In this document: positions 1 through 4,834 of the stretch, in pieces
Layout of the letters: the number at the start of each line of letters is the position of its first letter
Position numbering within the stretch: the first letter of the stretch is position 1
NCBI GenBank assembly: GCA_022563625.1
Contig: JADFNA010000036.1
Span: forward strand, 1-9,703
From: Candidatus Zixiibacteriota bacterium
Lineage (GTDB): Bacteria > Zixibacteria > MSB-5A5 > GN15 > JACZUZ01
Reading direction: 5' to 3'
DNA length: 9,703 bases
Position numbers and translations under genes: made by a program
The notes under the pieces: model-generated
What the model was told of the DNA's origin: nothing
Databases searched by the model: none
The model's input: the letters and a program-made list of their open reading frames with translations, nothing else

Positions 1-281
1 CTATCGGCTACGGTATCGCGATCCCGCATATCCGCTCAATGCAGGCCAAGTCATTTATGATTGCCTTTGCGCGCAGCTCCCGGGGCTATGATTTCGGAGC
101 GCTGGATAATAAACCGACAAAACTGTTTTTTGTTATGGCGGCGCCGCCTTATGATGACATCCAGTACCTGCGTGTTTTCAAAGCGCTGGCGGAAATTTTG
201 CGCTATGACAGTTTTCGCGAAGAATTGCACAACGCCAAAACACCTTATGAAATAATTCGCTCAATCGAATCGATGGGTTGA
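1..281 (+). CDS. PTS EIIA type-2 (PtsN-like) domain protein, 3' end only
   Basis: The reading frame is open from position 3, so the gene begins left of the window and about 92 C-terminal residues are visible. The visible part starts GYGIAIPHIRS. The His at 27-29 in the IPH motif matches the phospho-accepting histidine of PTS EIIA type-2 (fructose/mannitol/nitrogen-PTS) domains. The following segments DFGALDNKPTKLFFVMAAP and YLRVFKALAEIL also fit that fold, including the 'P-x-D-D-xx-Y/H-L' region after the central strand. In the family this domain accepts phosphate from HPr or NPr; it either passes it to a sugar permease or acts as a regulator. No EIIB or EIIC part is visible, so a stand-alone regulator or a fusion with a missing N-terminal partner is equally possible. 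It ends in TGA. The domain call is good; the substrate or regulatory role is unknown. Confidence 0.8.
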   Translation, partial: IGYGIAIPHIRSMQAKSFMIAFARSSRGYDFGALDNKPTKLFFVMAAPPYDDIQYLRVFKALAEILRYDSFREELHNAKTPYEIIRSIESMG

Positions 282-291
282 ACGAGCGGCA

Positions 292-327
292 GTTGATGAC
301 AAGGTTGATGTTAGAGTTGATGACAGA
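292..327. repeat. 12-bp tandem repeat, three units
   Basis: Three back-to-back 12-bp units fill the gap after the EIIA gene: GTTGATGACAAG, GTTGATGTTAGA and GTTGATGACAGA. Units 1 and 3 differ at one base. The run lies 29 bp upstream of the next gene's ATG. It has stops in the frame of that gene, so it is not coding for it. Function is not evident; it could be simple slippage expansion or a binding-site array. Confidence 0.6.
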
Positions 328-356
328 GTAGTGCGTATTCCCGGCCGCGCGCCGGA

Positions 357-1349
357 ATGAAAGCCAAACATTTCGTGCATATCCCTCCGAATCCTCCACC
401 CACACCTCCACCTCCACCTTCAGCGCTTCCACCGTCCAGCGGCCCGCCGGCCGGCCCACAGCCAACAGAGCCTGGCTCGAACCTACCCATTCGCTGGGGA
501 AAACCGCGTTCATTCTGGGCGATTCTGGGGCTGTCGATTATTACCTGCGGCATCTACTATATCGTCTATCGTTTTCTGGTGGCGAATGAACTGAGGAAAA
601 CAGTCGGCTGGGGTGAGAATGAAAGTTTCAAACCTGTCACATACATGTGGTTATACGGGTCGTATCTCGGGTTATCGATTATTATCGCGCCAATGCTCGG
701 TATGGCGATGGCGTTCGGAGTTATGACAAATCCGGATAAATTGCAGAACATGCTGAACATGGCGGAAGGGCCGCTGCAGGCGCGCTCTTTAGTAATCAAC
801 GTTTTCACGATTGCGGCTGAGTTTTACATCGCCTATTATTTCCTGAAACTGAATGAAAGCGCCGGACCCAAACTCGGGGCGCCGGTAAAAAGCGCAACAC
901 GGGCGCTGGTCATTTATAGTTTCATCGTCGGACTTTCTCTAATCCTAACGTTCGCCGGATTAGCGCTGGATGTCGGGCCTGAGTTTTTGGAGGACATTTC
1001 CAGCGGAGGGGCCGATTGGACGCAATTCCTCGCAATCATCGGGTTTTATGCGTTCGTGGGATTTCTGTTGATGGGCGTGGCCTTGTTTTTCCTGTGGGAG
1101 CAAACGGAACTGGTCAACTATGTCTGGGAGAAAGGGAGATTTGCTGCGCCTCCCGGATACACACTCCCAGCTCCCACGACGAAGGGCACTATGCCATACG
1201 TTGCCCCCGGACCCCAAACAGCGCCGGGTCCTCCAACTGCGCCTCCCCCACCGACAGCGCCAGATCAACCGTCCAAGAGACCTGATGCGGAGAATCCAAC
1301 AACCAGCAGCGGGCCACAAACGCCCCCGCCCCCCCCAGCCAGTGACTAG
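357..1349 (+). CDS. DUF4234-like membrane protein with proline-rich termini
   Basis: 330 residues. Residues 9-45 are a proline-rich, probably disordered tail. Residues about 50-79 (RSFWAILGLSIITCGIYYIV then YRFLVANELRK) closely resemble the start of DUF4234: an aromatic-rich helix with the 'IIT-x-GIY' motif followed by a short charged stretch. Further likely membrane helices are near 95-122, 144-164, 182-204 and 223-247, giving about five. Residues 263-330 form a second Pro/Thr/Ala-rich tail ending in a run of prolines encoded by C8. The ATG at 357 is the first possible start after in-frame stops at 306, 312, 318 and 321, but there is no clear Shine-Dalgarno sequence in front of it. DUF4234 proteins are uncharacterised membrane proteins. 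The Pro-rich tails suggest protein interaction or extension, which is inference. It stands apart from the RNA genes downstream. Confidence 0.75.
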   Translation: MKAKHFVHIPPNPPPTPPPPPSALPPSSGPPAGPQPTEPGSNLPIRWGKPRSFWAILGLSIITCGIYYIVYRFLVANELRKTVGWGENESFKPVTYMWLYGSYLGLSIIIAPMLGMAMAFGVMTNPDKLQNMLNMAEGPLQARSLVINVFTIAAEFYIAYYFLKLNESAGPKLGAPVKSATRALVIYSFIVGLSLILTFAGLALDVGPEFLEDISSGGADWTQFLAIIGFYAFVGFLLMGVALFFLWEQTELVNYVWEKGRFAAPPGYTLPAPTTKGTMPYVAPGPQTAPGPPTAPPPPTAPDQPSKRPDAENPTTSSGPQTPPPPPASD

Positions 1350-1375
1350 CCTTATGGGTTGATTTTTGGAGTTGC

Positions 1376-1404
1376 TTTACCGGCTTGCTTTTAAGGACTA
1401 TTTA
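1376..1404 (+). promoter_or_regulatory. Possible promoter for tRNA-Ala (weak)
   Basis: TTTACC (1376-1381) and TATTTA (1399-1404) are 17 bp apart, in an AT-rich patch upstream of a GC-rich stretch near the expected start of transcription. A match of this quality could arise by chance, and it implies a leader of about 75 nt before the tRNA. The rest of 1350-1486 holds only the small dyad described next; I see no gene in it. Confidence 0.2.
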
Positions 1405-1415
1405 TATTTATTGCC

Positions 1416-1432
1416 GCGCGTGACCGGCGCGC
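1416..1432. other. Small GC hairpin upstream of tRNA-Ala
   Basis: GCGCG (1416-1420) pairs with CGCGC (1428-1432) around a 7-nt loop. No T-run follows on the plus strand, so it is not a standard intrinsic terminator for the DUF4234-like gene. It may be part of a tRNA precursor leader or chance in GC-rich sequence. Confidence 0.25.
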
Positions 1433-1486
1433 AGAAATTGTGAGGTGTATTTACGAACGCCGGGATGTCCAACAAATTGTTAACGA

Positions 1487-1559
1487 GGGCCTGTAGCTCA
1501 GTTGGGAGAGCGCTGCGTTCGCAATGCAGAGGTCGCCGGTTCGATCCCGGCCAGGTCCA
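1487..1559 (+). tRNA. tRNA-Ala (anticodon CGC)
   Basis: This is a full 73-nt cloverleaf. The 7-bp acceptor stem is GGGCCTG with CAGGTCC, D stem GCTC/GAGC, anticodon stem CTGCG/TGCAG around loop TTCGCAA, a 5-nt variable region, and T stem GCCGG/CCGGC with loop TTCGATC. The anticodon CGC reads the alanine codon GCG. The acceptor stem has the G3:U70 wobble pair that alanyl-tRNA synthetase recognises, and A is the discriminator base. The 3' CCA is not encoded (the next bases are GAA), so it must be added after transcription. Confidence 0.97.
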
Positions 1560-1568
1560 GAAATTTTC

Positions 1569-1600
1569 TTGCGAGCTTTTTCTGAAAAGATAGCTTGCAA
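1569..1600. repeat. Inverted repeat between tRNA-Ala and ffs
   Basis: TTGCGAGCT (1569-1577) pairs along all nine positions with AGCTTGCAA (1592-1600), with one G:U pair. The 14-nt middle also holds TTTTC and GAAAA, which would extend pairing. It starts 10 bases after the tRNA, so it could end or process the tRNA transcript, though no T-run follows. Its right arm contains TTGCAA, which could double as a -35 element for ffs with TCTAAT at 1620-1625 (a long 19-bp spacer). Confidence 0.45.
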
Positions 1601-1641
1601 AAGGCAGCGTGTGTTACAGTCTAATTCAGTGTGATTGAGAT

Positions 1642-1743
1642 GCGGTCGGGTCCTGCGCGAGGTTGGCCTACCGAACCCCGTCAGGACCGGAAGGTAGCAG
1701 CGGCAGGCAAGGTTTGACCTGTGTTGCAGATTCACCCGGCCGC
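1642..1743 (+). ncRNA. ffs: Small signal recognition particle RNA (4.5S type)
   Basis: This RNA is the scaffold of the bacterial SRP, binding Ffh to target membrane proteins co-translationally. The conserved apical hairpin is plain: ACC (1686-1688), GGAA tetraloop (1689-1692), GGT (1693-1695), flanked by the asymmetric CAGG / AGCAGCGG internal loop typical of helix 8. The ends close perfectly: GCGGTCGGGT (1642-1651) pairs with ACCCGGCCGC (1734-1743), allowing one G:U. Further pairs are CTGC 1653-1656 with GCAG 1726-1729, and AGGTT 1660-1664 with GACCT 1716-1720. At about 102 nt it is the short form without an Alu domain. TTTT (1744-1747) follows the closing stem and may serve as the terminator tail. 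Exact ends are inferred from the stem. Confidence 0.93.
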
Positions 1744-1776
1744 TTTTCAGTCACATGTTTAGATGATCAGCTTCCA

Positions 1777-1853
1777 GTAGGGCAGAACCCCTGCGGTTCT
1801 GCCTTTTCAAGACTCAACTTCGGATTGGCAGAACCACAGGGGTTCTGCCCTAC
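1777..1853. repeat. Paired inverted REP-like palindromes (BIME-like element)
   Basis: Two 27-nt arms (1777-1803 and 1827-1853) are reverse complements of each other except at one position (C1794 against A1836), separated by a 23-nt linker. Each arm is itself a hairpin: GGCAGAACC, a 5-nt loop, then GGTTCTGCC. On the outer side of each hairpin is the tetranucleotide GTAG (1777-1780) or its complement CTAC (1850-1853). A GTAG foot next to an imperfect palindrome is the hallmark of bacterial REP sequences mobilised by TnpA-REP (RAYT) proteins, and two inverted REPs make a BIME. No RAYT gene is in the window. No third copy is visible here. Confidence 0.75.
1781..1807 (+). terminator. REP-unit hairpin followed by T4, possible ffs terminator
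   Basis: The left REP unit forms a 9-bp GC-rich stem (1781-1789 with 1795-1803) with a 5-nt loop and is followed by TTTTC (1804-1808). It lies about 35 nt after the ffs 3' end. It could stop read-through from ffs into dnaX. The T-tract is short, so termination strength is uncertain. Confidence 0.4.
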
Positions 1854-1874
1854 TATATACTTGCGGTGTGGCCC

Positions 1875-1890
1875 CAATTCCGCCGAATTG
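1875..1890. promoter_or_regulatory. Dyad CAATTC-CGCC-GAATTG upstream of dnaX
   Basis: A perfect 6-bp inverted repeat with a 4-bp centre lies about 80 bp before the dnaX ATG. It could be an operator-like site. Its right arm overlaps a possible -35 box (TTGCTA 1888-1893), paired at 16 bp with TATTTT (1910-1915), which may be the dnaX promoter. Both assignments are tentative. Confidence 0.3.
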
Positions 1891-1969
1891 CTATTTGGCG
1901 AATAGAAGCTATTTTGTGAGTCTGGCCGTTCGGCGTATCCGTTGGCGGCGATGGAGATAATCTGATAAT

Positions 1970-3736
1970 ATGGCATACGAAGTCCTGGCCAGAAAATACC
2001 GGCCCCAAACTTTTGCTGAAGTTATCGCACAGGAGCATGTGACGACTACGCTGGCGAATTCATTGACTGCCGGACGGATTAGTTCGGGCTATCTGTTTTG
2101 CGGTCCGCGCGGAACAGGCAAGACCAGCGTGGCGCGAATTCTGGCCCGCTCGCTAAACTGTGATCAAGGGCCAACCATAACCCCTTGCGGTGAGTGTGAT
2201 TCCTGCCGCAGTATTGGCACAGAGGCTTCAATTGATGTGCGCGAAATTGACGCAGCATCCAACACCAGTGTCGATGATGTGCGCACGCTAAAGGAAAACA
2301 TCCACTACGGGCCGACCTCAGCCAAGAAAAAACGCATCTATATAATAGACGAAGTGCATCGGCTCTCAAAGCAAGCCTTTGATGCGCTGCTCAAGACGCT
2401 TGAAGAGCCCCCGTCACATGCGATGTTCATATTCGCCACAACCGAGCCTGAAAAAGTACCGGCGACGGTCCATTCCCGCACTCAGCGATATGACTTCCGG
2501 CGTGTTTCGACTGCGGACCTGATCGGGCTGCTTAAGAAAATCGCCGCCCAGGAAGGATTTTCTGTGACCGACGAGGCGCTGAGAATTATCGCCCGGCGCG
2601 GGGATGGTTCTGTGCGTGATGCGATTTCGCTTTTGGACCAGCTCATGTCATTTTCAGACGGTGAGGTAACTGCCGAATTGGTGATCAGCGCGCTGGGTAT
2701 GGTGGAGGCGGAACTTTATTTTCGATTTGTCGAAGCGCTCGCGGCCGGTGATGCGGCGCAAACTTTGCAGATGATCGCCGGAATCGTCCGCCAGGGCGCT
2801 GATATAAAAGACTTCACGCTCGAACTGGCCGAACATCTCCGCACACTAACTGTCTTGAAATCCACCACACCCGAGCAAGCCGAAAAGATACTTGATTTAA
2901 CAGCCGAGGAAACCGCGCATTTCGCCGGGCAAGTTGATTATTTCACTATCGGGGATTTGGTGAGGCTGGCGGAGATTCTATCTCAGGCGCTGTTTGATAT
3001 GAAAGACATTGATCCGCGCTGGACCTTCGAAATAGCGGCGATCAAAATGGCGCATCTGGAATCAACCATTCGAATTGAGGAAGCTCTGGCGCATATCGAA
3101 AGCGCCCCGGCGGACACCGGACTGGTGGGGCCGAAACAGAGCGGCGGCGCCGATCTATTTAATTCTGCCGGGAGCGTTTCGACCGCCCCCGCAACTGTAA
3201 AAAAAAATGACGCCGAGAAACCGGCAAATGCGCCAATGCGGCCCCCTGAATCTACCTCTGGAGGAAGCTCCCCGGTAATTCAACCTGGCGCAGAGACAGC
3301 ACATATTAACCTTCCCAAAGTCGTCAGCGCCTGGCCGGAGTTTTTGACCAGAATGAAAAGTTCCAGTCTGATGCTGGCTTCACAGTTGTCCATGGCTACA
3401 GTGACCGAGGTGAAAGAAAACCGCATCTATGCGGTTTTTCCTGCCTCCGGCGCGGCCAACGCGGCTCTGCTGAAGCGGCCGACATATCGAAGCCAGGTCG
3501 AAACGGCCTTGAGTGATTTTTTTGACACACCGTTGTCGATTGAATTTGAGATTGCAGACGCCCCGGCCGCGGCGCATTCTGCAGTTGGCGCTCCGCCTCG
3601 ATCAGAACCGGCGAAATTCGCCCCGGATAAGAAACATGCCAATGCCGAAGCGTTTAAGAATGACAGCAAACTGCAGGCGGTGTTGAAAGAGTTGAACGGC
3701 GAGATTGTCGAAGTTAGCGAAGTGAACGATACTTGA
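1970..3736 (+). CDS. dnaX: DNA polymerase III subunit gamma/tau
   Basis: 588 residues. DnaX is the AAA+ ATPase of the clamp loader, loading the sliding clamp and, in its long tau form, tying polymerase to helicase. The N-terminus MAYEVLARKYRPQTFAEVI is the family signature and fixes the ATG start; a GGAG lies 13 nt upstream. Visible motifs are Walker A GPRGTGKT at 45-52, zinc-binding cysteines C64, C73, C76 and C79, Walker B IIDEVH with D127/E128, sensor-1 ATTEP at 156-160, the SR arginine-finger motif at 169-170, and sensor-2 GSVRDA at 213-218. Domain III runs to about residue 370. A low-complexity Ser/Pro/Ala linker follows (about 378-440), then a C-terminal tau-type region from about 445, ending in the typical LNGEIVEV stretch. 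Codons 410-413 contain an A9 run with a -1 frame stop (separate entry). It is first in a dnaX-ybaB-recR cluster. Confidence 0.98.
   Translation: MAYEVLARKYRPQTFAEVIAQEHVTTTLANSLTAGRISSGYLFCGPRGTGKTSVARILARSLNCDQGPTITPCGECDSCRSIGTEASIDVREIDAASNTSVDDVRTLKENIHYGPTSAKKKRIYIIDEVHRLSKQAFDALLKTLEEPPSHAMFIFATTEPEKVPATVHSRTQRYDFRRVSTADLIGLLKKIAAQEGFSVTDEALRIIARRGDGSVRDAISLLDQLMSFSDGEVTAELVISALGMVEAELYFRFVEALAAGDAAQTLQMIAGIVRQGADIKDFTLELAEHLRTLTVLKSTTPEQAEKILDLTAEETAHFAGQVDYFTIGDLVRLAEILSQALFDMKDIDPRWTFEIAAIKMAHLESTIRIEEALAHIESAPADTGLVGPKQSGGADLFNSAGSVSTAPATVKKNDAEKPANAPMRPPESTSGGSSPVIQPGAETAHINLPKVVSAWPEFLTRMKSSSLMLASQLSMATVTEVKENRIYAVFPASGAANAALLKRPTYRSQVETALSDFFDTPLSIEFEIADAPAAAHSAVGAPPRSEPAKFAPDKKHANAEAFKNDSKLQAVLKELNGEIVEVSEVNDT
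3199..3210 (+). promoter_or_regulatory. Candidate dnaX slippage site: A9 followed by TGA
   Basis: Nine consecutive A's (3199-3207) are read in frame as GTA AAA AAA AAT (V410-K-K-N413). A -1 ribosomal shift, or one extra A added by RNA polymerase, gives GTA AAA AAA AAA TGA, ending at 3208-3210 after 413 residues. That product keeps the AAA+ core and domain III but lacks the C-terminal tau region, as gamma does. In Escherichia coli, gamma arises by -1 frameshifting on AAAAAAG; in Thermus thermophilus, by transcriptional slippage on a run of nine A's. I see no convincing nearby stimulatory hairpin; the closest upstream Shine-Dalgarno-like GGGAG (3170-3174) is about 24 nt away. This favours transcriptional slippage, by inference. 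Confidence 0.6.
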
Positions 3737-3761
3737 AAGTGAATCCTTGAGAAGGACCGTT

Positions 3762-3791
3762 TCAGTCTCCATCGCGCGGGCGCAGGACTGA
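3762..3791. other. Hairpin in the dnaX-ybaB gap
   Basis: TCAGTCT (3762-3768) pairs with GGACTGA (3785-3791), using one G:U. An inner GCG (3774-3776) pairs with CGC (3781-3783) around loop CGGG. No T-run follows, so it is not an intrinsic terminator. It could protect or process the message between the two genes. Confidence 0.4.
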
Positions 3792-3804
3792 GCGCTGTAT
3801 CGAA

Positions 3805-3815
3805 AAGGAAGGTGA
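3805..3815 (+). promoter_or_regulatory. Ribosome binding site of ybaB
   Basis: AAGGAAGGTGA ends 4 nt before the ATG at 3820; the AGGAAGG core is complementary to the 16S 3' end. It is the only strong Shine-Dalgarno sequence at any start codon in this window, which suggests ybaB is translated more strongly than, and independently of, dnaX. Confidence 0.75.
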
Positions 3816-3819
3816 TCAA

Positions 3820-4146
3820 ATGTCAAAAGACTCTCTGGTCGGACTGATGAAACAGATGCAGTTGATGCAGGGCAAGATGCAGGAGCTGCAAGCGGAGATG
3901 GAGGATTTGGTAATCGAGGGTTCTTCCGGAGGTGGAATGGTCAAGGTCACCTGTAACGGCAAGAACGATCTGCTTTCGGTGAAAATCGATTCTGAAGTGG
4001 TCGACCCTGATGACGTGGAGATGCTGCAGGACCTGGTGGTGGCTGCGGTTAACCAGGCGCATCAAAAAGTTTCCGAGGCGCAGGCGGAAAAGATGTCATC
4101 GCTGACCGGTGGACTGGCTATTCCCGGTCTGAATCTGCCTTTCTGA
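3820..4146 (+). CDS. ybaB: YbaB/EbfC family nucleoid-associated protein
   Basis: 108 residues, the usual family length. The protein is a small dimeric DNA-binding protein associated with the nucleoid; its exact role is still debated. Residues 5-32 form a Met/Gln/Glu-rich amphipathic helix (LMKQMQLMQGKMQELQAEME). The family core VEGSSGGGMVKVTCNG-type segment follows at about 31-47, then SVKIDSEVVDPDDVEMLQDLVVAAVNQA at 53-80 and a short C-terminal helix ending in GLNLPF. The core 'G-x-V-K-V-x-x-N-G' and 'DLVVAAVN-A' motifs are diagnostic. It lies 83 bp after dnaX and 44 bp before recR, the standard order in many bacteria. Confidence 0.97.
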   Translation: MSKDSLVGLMKQMQLMQGKMQELQAEMEDLVIEGSSGGGMVKVTCNGKNDLLSVKIDSEVVDPDDVEMLQDLVVAAVNQAHQKVSEAQAEKMSSLTGGLAIPGLNLPF

Positions 4147-4190
4147 AATAGCTTTTCATTCATACGAACTCAAAATAATCTTGCAAACTT

Positions 4191-4787
4191 ATGTATCGCA
4201 GCGCCGCCTCAGTTGAACGATTAATTACGCTGCTCGGCAAACTGCCGGGAATCGGACCCAAGTCCGCAGGGCGCCTGGCGTTTCATATTTTGAAAATGTC
4301 GGCAGAGGAAGCCGGCGATCTGACCGATGCGATTCGCGCGGTGAAAGAAAAAGTGCGCGAGTGTGACATCTGCCACAATATCAGTGAAAGTTCTCCGTGC
4401 TATATCTGCCTCGATGAAAAACGAAACCGGTCGGTGATTTGCGTTGTCGAGGAAGCGCTCGATGTGCCGTCACTGGAAAAAGTTGAGTCCTGCAATTGGT
4501 TGTATCATGTTCTCGGCGGCCGGCTGTCGCCGCTCGATGGAATCGGCCCGGACGATCTTCACTTGAAAGCGTTGTTGGACAGAATTAGCGATGAAACCAA
4601 AGAAGTTATTCTTGCCACCAATACCAGCGTGGAAGGTGAGGCGACAGCGATGTATATCTCGAAATTGCTCAAGCCGCTTGAGGTTAAGGTCACCCGCATC
4701 GCGCGCGGGATTCCGGTCGGCGCGAACCTGGAATATGCCGATGTTTTGACTCTTTCGCAGGCGCTTGAGGGCCGCCGCGAATTTTAG
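4191..4787 (+). CDS. recR: Recombination mediator protein RecR
   Basis: 198 residues, the normal family size. RecR acts with RecO (and RecF) to load RecA onto SSB-coated single-stranded DNA during gap repair. Domains in order: a helix-hairpin-helix LGKLPGIGPKSAGRLAFHIL at 15-34; a C4 zinc motif with C58, C61, C70 and C73; then a Toprim domain with VICVVEEALDV (acidic residues E87/E88) at 82-92, the HVLGGRLSPLDGIGPDDL segment at 106-123, and ILATNTSVEGEATAMY at 140-155. The C-terminal RGIPVGANLEYADVLTLSQAL at 172-192 is the family signature. The ATG gives the normal N-terminus, but no Shine-Dalgarno sequence precedes it. A T6 run (4793-4798) follows the stop with only a weak 4-bp GGCC stem before it. 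Confidence 0.98.
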   Translation: MYRSAASVERLITLLGKLPGIGPKSAGRLAFHILKMSAEEAGDLTDAIRAVKEKVRECDICHNISESSPCYICLDEKRNRSVICVVEEALDVPSLEKVESCNWLYHVLGGRLSPLDGIGPDDLHLKALLDRISDETKEVILATNTSVEGEATAMYISKLLKPLEVKVTRIARGIPVGANLEYADVLTLSQALEGRREF

Positions 4788-4834
4788 GCCAGTTTTTTCA
4801 AGCAAACACACTCCACCCTTGCGTTATTCCTCCT

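Noticed and set aside
292..327. Tandem repeat as a CRISPR remnant
   Set aside because: Units are 12 bp and directly adjacent, with no spacers, so they do not have CRISPR structure.
178..513. Minus-strand frame of 111 codons
   Set aside because: It overlaps the end of the EIIA gene and the start of the DUF4234-like gene, and its Gly/Val-rich content is the reverse of the proline codons.
1329..1336. Run of eight C's near the end of the DUF4234-like gene as a phase-variation tract
   Set aside because: Slippage would alter only the last few residues of a low-complexity tail, so an on/off switch is unlikely.
1451..1735. Minus-strand open frame of 94 codons across the tRNA and SRP RNA genes
   Set aside because: It is antisense to two well-folded RNA genes and encodes the familiar spurious peptide produced by reading a tRNA-Ala gene backwards.
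1663..1976. Open frames on both strands encoding peptides with VGQNPCGSA and AEPQGFCPT
   Set aside because: These peptides come from translating the REP palindromes and part of ffs; the matching text on both strands reflects the inverted repeat, not genes.
3427..3819. Minus-strand frame of 130 codons inside the 3' end of dnaX
   Set aside because: It is antisense to conserved dnaX coding sequence, with no recognisable domain or start signal.
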